Assembly (NCBI GenBank): GCA_003132165.1
Contig: PKWW01000050.1
Location: forward strand, 11,612 to 75,611
DNA from: Acidimicrobiaceae bacterium
GTDB lineage: Bacteria > Actinomycetota > Acidimicrobiia > Acidimicrobiales > RAAP-2
DNA: 64,000 bases
Direction: 5' to 3'
This document shows, piece by piece, positions 57,900-64,000 of this stretch; position 1 is the stretch's first letter, and each line of letters begins with the position of its first letter. Made by a program: the position numbers and the translations under genes. The notes below the pieces were generated by a model. It was not told the DNA's origin. It did no database searches and saw only the letters and a program-made list of their open reading frames with translations.

Positions 57900-60329
57900 G
57901 TGTTGAATCTCAACGAAGAATCAAGGATTGAGTCGCTGCTCGACGCGATGACACTCGAGGAGAAGGCGTCGCTCACGGGCGGTGGCGACGTGTGGCACCT
58001 GCCGGCAATCGAACGACTCGGCATCGGCAGTCTCAAGATGTCCGACGGGCCGTCGGGTGTGCGAGGTCAGCACTTCGGCCTGCGACGATCACTTTCGTTC
58101 CCTTGCGGCATGGCGGTAGGTGCGACGTGGAACGTAGAACTCACCTCGCGCTATGGCCGAGTCCTTTCCGAAGAGGCGGTCGCCAAGGGTGTGCATGTGC
58201 TGCTCGGACCCACCGTTGGCATACCGCGCACTCCGCTCGGAGGCCGCGTCTTCGAATCCTTCGCCGAGGATCCGAAACTCGCGGCCACCCTTGCGGTCGC
58301 TTACATTCGCGGCGTACAGGACGGTGGGGTCGCCTGCTGTGTGAAGCACTTCGCCTGCAATGACCAGGAGTTCGAGCGAATGACGATCAGTGCTGAAGTT
58401 GACGAGCGCACGCTCCGAGAGATCCACTTACCGGCGTTCGAGGCGGCCGTTCGCGACGGCGGGGTGCTGTCGGTGATGAGCGCGTACAACCGTGTTGGCG
58501 GCGTCTACTGCGGTGAACATGGCGAACTCTTGGGTTCGATCCTCAAGGGAGAATGGGACTTTGACGGCGCGGTGATCTCCGATTGGCTCGGCACCCACAG
58601 CACCGTGGCGGCGGCGGTGGCGGGACTCGACGTGGAAATGCCCGGACCTCCGCGCTTCTTCGGTCAGCGTCTAGCCGAGGCGGTTGATGCGGGTGAACTG
58701 GACGTCACGATGCTCGACGAGAAAGTCCGTCGCATCCTTCGCATCGCTAGTCACACCGGCATCCTCGGTGCGAGTACGCGCAGTGACGAGCCCCAGGACC
58801 CCGACATCCCGAGCCGCCGGGCGCTGGCCCGTGAGCTTTGTGTCGAGGCGACGGTGCTGCTTGCCAACGACGGGTTGTTGCCACTGGATCCGACGATCCG
58901 CAGCATCGCGGTGATCGGGCCGAGCGCCGACCATCTTGTCACCGGTGGTGGCGGCAGTTCCGAGGTGCTCGCGCACCGGACGGGATCGCTGTTGAAGGAG
59001 CTCGGTGCCCGTTTCCCCGAAGCGACAATCGTGCACGAACCCGGATGCGCTCTCGGCGACGAAATTGATCCGATCGATCCCACGCTGCTCGGTGAAGGGA
59101 TGCTCCTCGAGTACTACAACGGTGAGTTCAACGCCGACGTCGCGCACCGCGACACGTTGCTACTCGGGCGCTTCATCACGTTGGGCGATCCCGCACCAGG
59201 TGTCAGCTTCAAGGACTTCTCACTTCGCGCTACCGGAGTGCTCTCTCCGGACACGTCCGGTCCGTGGCAACTCGCGATGAGTGCGACCGGCCCGACGCGC
59301 GTACTGCTGAACGGCAATGCGTTGCTCGACAACGCCGCCGCGGGCCCCGGCGAGTCCTTCTACGGGCTTGGCACCGCCGCGCAGAACGTCACCGTCGATC
59401 TCGAAGTCGGCCACTCGTACGAGCTGGTCGTGGAACTGCGCTCCACGGGACTCCCCATCGCGGGTTTCGAGTTGGGTGCTCGACCCCCGCGCCGGGCCGA
59501 CCTGCTGGAGCGCGCCGTTCGCGCCGCCGCGAACGCCGACGTGGCGATTGTCGTGGTGGGCTCATCGCGCACCTCCGAAACCGAAGGGGCCGACCGGACG
59601 GACCTACGCCTCATCGGCGCCCAGGACGAACTGGTGGGTCGTATCGTCGACGCGAATCCTCGAACCGTGGTGGTGTTGAACGTCGGTGCGCCGGTACAGA
59701 CACCGTGGGCCTCGCGAGCGGCGGCGATCCTCAACTGCTGGTACCCGGGCGAAGAAGGCGCCGGAGCTCTCGCCCAGATACTGAGTGGCGAAGAGGACCC
59801 CGGTGGGCGCCTTCCCATAACCTTCCCCAAGGCCATCGAGGACACTCCGACCTTCGGGGAGTGGTACCCGGGAACGAACGGCAAGGTCACCTACGGCGAA
59901 GGGGTCTTCGTCGGATACCGGCACTACGATTCGCGCGGTGTCGAGCCGCAGTTCGCGTTCGGCCACGGTCTTTCCTACTCATCGTTCGAGTACAGCGTGC
60001 CAATCATCGAGATCGTCAGCGGCGTCGTACGGGCCCGGGTGGCAATCACCAACGCTGGTGATCGACGAGCGCGTGAGGTCGTGCAGGTCTACGTTCGCGC
60101 GCTCGACCCCGTGATCGAATGCCCCGACAAGGAGTTGAGGGCATTCGAGAAGGTTCACCTCGAGGCCGGAGCGACGATCGACGTGTCGTTCGAACTCAGC
60201 GCCCGCGATTTCTGCTACTGGGACGAGGCCGCTCACGACTGGAAGGTGGCGGGCCACGACTTCGAGTTGCTGTTCGCCTCGTCGTCGCGTGACGTGCGCC
60301 AGAGCGCCACCGTCACGCTGCACCGCTGA
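57900..60329 (+). CDS. Glycoside hydrolase family 3 (beta-glucosidase-like) with PA14-like insert
   Basis: GTG 57900; DGPSGVRG, VKHFACNDQE, nucleophile region VISDWLGTHS, PA14-like MLLEYYNGEF, FnIII-like C-terminus. Confidence 0.9.
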   Translation: MLNLNEESRIESLLDAMTLEEKASLTGGGDVWHLPAIERLGIGSLKMSDGPSGVRGQHFGLRRSLSFPCGMAVGATWNVELTSRYGRVLSEEAVAKGVHVLLGPTVGIPRTPLGGRVFESFAEDPKLAATLAVAYIRGVQDGGVACCVKHFACNDQEFERMTISAEVDERTLREIHLPAFEAAVRDGGVLSVMSAYNRVGGVYCGEHGELLGSILKGEWDFDGAVISDWLGTHSTVAAAVAGLDVEMPGPPRFFGQRLAEAVDAGELDVTMLDEKVRRILRIASHTGILGASTRSDEPQDPDIPSRRALARELCVEATVLLANDGLLPLDPTIRSIAVIGPSADHLVTGGGGSSEVLAHRTGSLLKELGARFPEATIVHEPGCALGDEIDPIDPTLLGEGMLLEYYNGEFNADVAHRDTLLLGRFITLGDPAPGVSFKDFSLRATGVLSPDTSGPWQLAMSATGPTRVLLNGNALLDNAAAGPGESFYGLGTAAQNVTVDLEVGHSYELVVELRSTGLPIAGFELGARPPRRADLLERAVRAAANADVAIVVVGSSRTSETEGADRTDLRLIGAQDELVGRIVDANPRTVVVLNVGAPVQTPWASRAAAILNCWYPGEEGAGALAQILSGEEDPGGRLPITFPKAIEDTPTFGEWYPGTNGKVTYGEGVFVGYRHYDSRGVEPQFAFGHGLSYSSFEYSVPIIEIVSGVVRARVAITNAGDRRAREVVQVYVRALDPVIECPDKELRAFEKVHLEAGATIDVSFELSARDFCYWDEAAHDWKVAGHDFELLFASSSRDVRQSATVTLHR

Positions 60330-60356
60330 CGGGGTTGGTGACAGCCTCGACGAAGT

Positions 60357-60389
60357 GGGTGAGGAGGTGGCGGCCGGTGTCCTTCACCC
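60357..60389. terminator. Hairpin between convergent GH3 and serine hydrolase genes
   Basis: GGGTGA-GGA...TCC-t-TCACCC. Confidence 0.4.
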
Positions 60390-60402
60390 GTTCGTTGACG
60401 CC

Positions 60403-61533
60403 CTACAGCGACGCGTAGACGGCGCTGATCAGTGCCCGGTTACACGTGCTCTGCCATCGGGGGATGACACGGTTCATCACGTAGCCGACGGCGAGCCCTC
60501 GGCCCGGGTCGGCGAATCCCACTGCGCCACCAGTACCGAAGTGGCCGAAACTCGTGAGATCCGGGCCGAAGGGTCGTTTCGAGGTGGAGGGCTGGAAACC
60601 GAGACCGAACGAGACGTCTTGGGCCAGGACGGGACACGGACCAGATGATTGGACGGACGTGCTCTCCCTGATCATTGATTCGCTCAGGAGTTTTCCAGGT
60701 TCGAGGAGAGCCGCGTAGAACCCGGCCAATCCTCGCGCCGACCCGTGGCCGTTGGTTGAGGGAACCTGCGCCCTTCGCCATTCTTCGGTGTTCACGACGC
60801 CCATCGAGGAATAGCCCGGGGGATTGAAGTAGCCCCGAAGGATCATCGATCCCTCGCCTCCGTCGTCCGGTGGCAGAGCCACGGGCGACTGTGCGGAGTC
60901 CCAGGCGATCGCCGCGCAGCGTTCGAGGTCAGAGGACGCCACACCGAAGTGCAGGTCGAGACCGAGGTCGCTCGAGAGATTGGCGAGCAGTTCATGGGGC
61001 GTCAATCCACTGAGGCGCCGCGCCATCTCACCAACGAGGTGGCCGTAGGTGTTGGTGTGGTAAACGTGGCGGCTCCCGGGTTCGAACCACGGACGGGTTT
61101 CGGCGAGTGCCGTTGTCATCGTGTCCCAGCTCCAAAGGTTGTCATTGGTCAGCTCCGTACGGATGGCCGGAACGCCAGCGCGGTGACAGAGTGCTTGGCG
61201 AATCGTCGCACGTTCCTTACCGGCTTGCGCGAACTGCGGCCACACCGTCGCGATAGGCGCGTCCAAATCAATCGAGTGCTTCTCGAGCTCACGCAGTAAC
61301 AATGTCGCGATGAGTGGCTTGCCCGCGGAATAGAAGTCGGCAATGGTGTCTTCGCGCCAGGGTTCGCCCGTTGAGGAATCCTTGCAGCCGCCCCAGAGAT
61401 CCACCACGGTCTCGCCATGAAGCATCACTGCGACCGCCGCACCGATCTCGCCGCGCTGTTCGAGGTTGTCGATGAACGCGCCGCGAACGGATTCGAACTC
61501 GCGCGAACACGTCCCGTCGATGAGTACCTTCAC
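60403..61533 (-). CDS. Beta-lactamase-fold serine hydrolase/esterase (EstB-like)
   Basis: FYSAGKPLIATLLL (SxxK-type), YHTNTYGHLVGE, C-terminal FGHFGTGGAVGFADPGRGLAVGYVMN. GTG 61533 preferred over TTG 61548. Confidence 0.88.
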   Translation of the reverse strand: MKVLIDGTCSREFESVRGAFIDNLEQRGEIGAAVAVMLHGETVVDLWGGCKDSSTGEPWREDTIADFYSAGKPLIATLLLRELEKHSIDLDAPIATVWPQFAQAGKERATIRQALCHRAGVPAIRTELTNDNLWSWDTMTTALAETRPWFEPGSRHVYHTNTYGHLVGEMARRLSGLTPHELLANLSSDLGLDLHFGVASSDLERCAAIAWDSAQSPVALPPDDGGEGSMILRGYFNPPGYSSMGVVNTEEWRRAQVPSTNGHGSARGLAGFYAALLEPGKLLSESMIRESTSVQSSGPCPVLAQDVSFGLGFQPSTSKRPFGPDLTSFGHFGTGGAVGFADPGRGLAVGYVMNRVIPRWQSTCNRALISAVYASL

Positions 61534-61542
61534 GTGACTATT

Positions 61543-61580
61543 CAACAACCTCGCGGGCCCGATGACTCGCGAGGTTGTTG
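61543..61580. repeat. 13-bp perfect inverted repeat, 12-nt loop
   Basis: CAACAACCTCGCG-GGCCCGATGACT-CGCGAGGTTGTTG. Confidence 0.85.
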
Positions 61581-61665
61581 GGCAACACTCAATTGCCGAC
61601 GGCTCACCCGAGACGAAGGCTCTGAGCGCCAGGCGATCAGCGGATTCCCACGGCTCTTGAGCCCG

Positions 61666-62529
61666 TCATTGACCAACAACCGGCCTGATCCGTTCGTCGA
61701 GAAAGGTGATCACCGCGTGGGAGAAGGCGTCATTCTGGTCACCCGCGATCATGTGAGCGGCGCCTGGCACCTCCACCACGACCAGTCCGGGGATACGCGA
61801 GGCGAGGTCGTTGACGCCTTCATCGCTCACCACGTCACTGAGAAGCCCACGCACGAGCATCGTCGGCACCGCTATGTTGTTAATCGCCGCTTCGAGCAGT
61901 TCCCTGTAACGCGCGGCGACCACTTCGGTCCTGCTCGAGTCGAGGACCCGCGGATCCCAGTGCCAGTACCAGCGCCCGTCTCGTTCGCGTAAGACCTTCT
62001 TCAAGCCCTCCGGGTTGAACCTCCGAGTCCGTTGGGGTGTGTACGCCGCGATCGCCGCCGCCGCCTCTTCGAGGGTGTCGAATCCCTCGATCCCGGACTG
62101 CATGAAATCCCTGATTCGCTGAATCCCCTCCGGGTTCGATTTTGGCGCGATATCCACGAGGACCAGTCCGGACGACACCGTTCGATCACTCGTTCCTTCG
62201 GCGAGCATCGCGGCCATCCCGCCCAGCGAGGCACCCACCAATACCGGGGGCCGGCCGAGTTGATCCGCGACCGAAATCACGTCGGCGCCGTACGCAGTAA
62301 AGGAATAATCGCCGTTGGCAGCCCACTCGCTGTCGCCGTGGCCACGGAGGTCGATGGTGACAGCTCGCCAGCCCCGGGTCGCCACAGCGTCGGCGGTGGC
62401 GCCCCACGCGTGCCTGGTCTGACCGCCGCCGTGAAGGAACAGAACGGGCCAGCCCTCGGGGTCCCCTCTGGAGTCCCCGGCGAGTCGAAGCCCTTCGAAA
62501 CCAGCGAATTGGATCTGTTCAACGTCCAT
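61666..62529 (-). CDS. Alpha/beta hydrolase
   Basis: LFLHGGGQTRHAWG, DLRGHGDSEW, GASLGGMAAML, GAAHMIAGDQNDAF. ATG 62529 preferred. Confidence 0.92.
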   Translation of the reverse strand: MDVEQIQFAGFEGLRLAGDSRGDPEGWPVLFLHGGGQTRHAWGATADAVATRGWRAVTIDLRGHGDSEWAANGDYSFTAYGADVISVADQLGRPPVLVGASLGGMAAMLAEGTSDRTVSSGLVLVDIAPKSNPEGIQRIRDFMQSGIEGFDTLEEAAAAIAAYTPQRTRRFNPEGLKKVLRERDGRWYWHWDPRVLDSSRTEVVAARYRELLEAAINNIAVPTMLVRGLLSDVVSDEGVNDLASRIPGLVVVEVPGAAHMIAGDQNDAFSHAVITFLDERIRPVVGQ

Positions 62530-62662
62530 GTTGATCAACGTTACCCACGCGCAAGGTGACCGACATTTTCCAGAGCGCGTCGTTGGTCACGGCGCGAAGT
62601 CGAATTTCGAGACGACGTTCGAAGACTTCGTCAATCGGCGCGATGCTGCGCCGGGGGAGAGG

Positions 62663-62935
62663 CTAGATAATCTGGGTAATCGTTATATGGGGCGCGCCGA
62701 TGACGCCGCTGGCGCGCATGGCCTCTGCGAGAGCGGGGTCCGAGACGAACGTCGTCGCCGCTTCCACCGTGTCGAAGTAGTGCAATACGAGGACAAACGT
62801 CATGTCCTCGGGCGAGCAGTAGACCTCGTCACGGTTGACGCCGCTTTCGCGGCGAAATCCCGCGTGCGCGTCGTAGGCCGTACGCCAGTGATCGTAACTT
62901 GTGACATTTGCTTTGACGAGCACAACAACAGGCAT
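62663..62935 (-). CDS. Small ABM-like (dimeric alpha-beta barrel) protein
   Basis: 90 aa; MPVVVLVKANVTSYDHWRTAYDAHAGFRRESGVNRDEVYCS. Confidence 0.65.
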   Translation of the reverse strand: MPVVVLVKANVTSYDHWRTAYDAHAGFRRESGVNRDEVYCSPEDMTFVLVLHYFDTVEAATTFVSDPALAEAMRASGVIGAPHITITQII

Positions 62936-63030
62936 GGTCTCTCCAGTAATCGGTATCGGACTTCAGGCGAAGCGTAACACCGAGCACTCGTTATCGGCTT
63001 CGTTCGGATCTGTACAAGACTGGAGTCGCT

Positions 63031-64000
63031 ATGGAACTTGGCATTCTTTCATTGAGTGACATCCAGAGGAACCTCGAGACGGGGGAACCGGTATTGGCGG
63101 GCGTGCGGATCGACCAGGCGATTGCCTACGCGACGCTGGCCGACCGACTCGGTCTGGACGTCTTTGCGCTCGGCGAGCACCACACGCCCGAGTACGCCGT
63201 GTCCTCGCCCGCCGTGGTCTTGGCGGCAATCGCCACGCGAACGAGTCGTATCCGACTCACGAGTGCGGTCACCGTGTTGCCAATACTCGATCCCGTGCGC
63301 GTGTACCAGGACTTCGCGACGGTGGACCTCGTAAGCCATGGTCGCGTTGACATCACCGTCGGGCGCAGCGCGTTTCCCGAGCCCTTCGCGATCTTCGGTG
63401 AGCGAATCGAGGACTACGACGCCCTGTTCGAGGAGAAACTCGATCTCCTTTTGCAGTTGCGCGAGCGTGATGTCGTGACGTGGACGGGCCGGTTCCGCCC
63501 GCCACTACGCGACGCGCCGATTATCCCTCGTTCGTTTCAGAATCCGCTGCCAGTCTGGGTCGGCGTCGGTGGTTCACCAGAGAGCGCCGAGCGCGCCGGG
63601 CGCCTCGGACTTCCCGTGACGCTGGGCTACATCGGCGGTTCCCTGGGTCACCTTCGCCGGACTGTCGACATCTACCGTGCCGCCGGCGAGAGGGCCGGCC
63701 ACCCGGAGAAACTTCGCGTCGGGCTCTCGACGCACTTCTACGCGGGCGCATCATCGGGGAGCGCACGCGAGGTCTATCCCTACTACCACGAGTACTTGCG
63801 GCCGAAGACGCCCGGTGGTCGCGGATGGATCGTCACCGAGGACCAGTTCGCAGTCGGCACCCAGCGACAGGGAGCGATCATGGTGGGCTCGAGTTATGAG
63901 CTCATTGAGAAGATCCTGGACGCTTATCAAGCGCTCGGCATCGATCGTTTCTTCGGTCAGGTCGACTGGGGCGGGATTCCCGAGGGGCTGGTCGCGGCGT
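63031..64000 (+). CDS. LLM-class flavin-dependent oxidoreductase, truncated at window end
   Basis: MELGILSLSDIQRN..., GLDVFALGEHHTPEYAVSSPAVVLAAIATRTSRIRLTSAVTVLP; open frame to 64000. Confidence 0.92.
   Translation, partial: MELGILSLSDIQRNLETGEPVLAGVRIDQAIAYATLADRLGLDVFALGEHHTPEYAVSSPAVVLAAIATRTSRIRLTSAVTVLPILDPVRVYQDFATVDLVSHGRVDITVGRSAFPEPFAIFGERIEDYDALFEEKLDLLLQLRERDVVTWTGRFRPPLRDAPIIPRSFQNPLPVWVGVGGSPESAERAGRLGLPVTLGYIGGSLGHLRRTVDIYRAAGERAGHPEKLRVGLSTHFYAGASSGSAREVYPYYHEYLRPKTPGGRGWIVTEDQFAVGTQRQGAIMVGSSYELIEKILDAYQALGIDRFFGQVDWGGIPEGLVAA

Overview
GC-rich 64 kb chromosomal segment, probably actinobacterial. The gene content (glmU-prs-rplY-pth-mfd-mazG-eno-ftsB-DUF501-ppx, coenzyme F420 genes, DUF5719) suggests an Acidimicrobiia-like organism, but that placement is inference. 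About 58 CDSs and two tRNAs are supported. I see no rRNA, CRISPR array, transposase or prophage. Three broad parts are visible: (i) a two-component system plus a housekeeping operon (0.2-16.6 kb); (ii) an F420 / mannose-activation / glycosyltransferase / large membrane glycan-enzyme locus (16.6-46.8 kb), containing an archaeal-type riboflavin synthase at 40.2-40.7 kb; (iii) an accessory metabolic region (47-64 kb) with permeases, an ABC exporter, an aminotransferase, GH3, serine hydrolases and LLM oxidoreductases. The most notable observations are: the archaeal-type RibC bracketed by hairpins; a GlmU that ends before the acetyltransferase active site; a tRNA-Leu(UAA) with a short class-I-like variable region and a palindrome in its promoter region; a stand-alone CofE without the FbiB C-terminal domain; a shared 14-bp box upstream of the response-regulator operon and the next gene; and several perfect inverted repeats in intergenic regions. 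No clearly novel multi-gene system (such as a defence island) is evident. Start codons were adjusted from the ORF track where the sequence context favoured it. All homology calls are from pattern recognition, not database searches.
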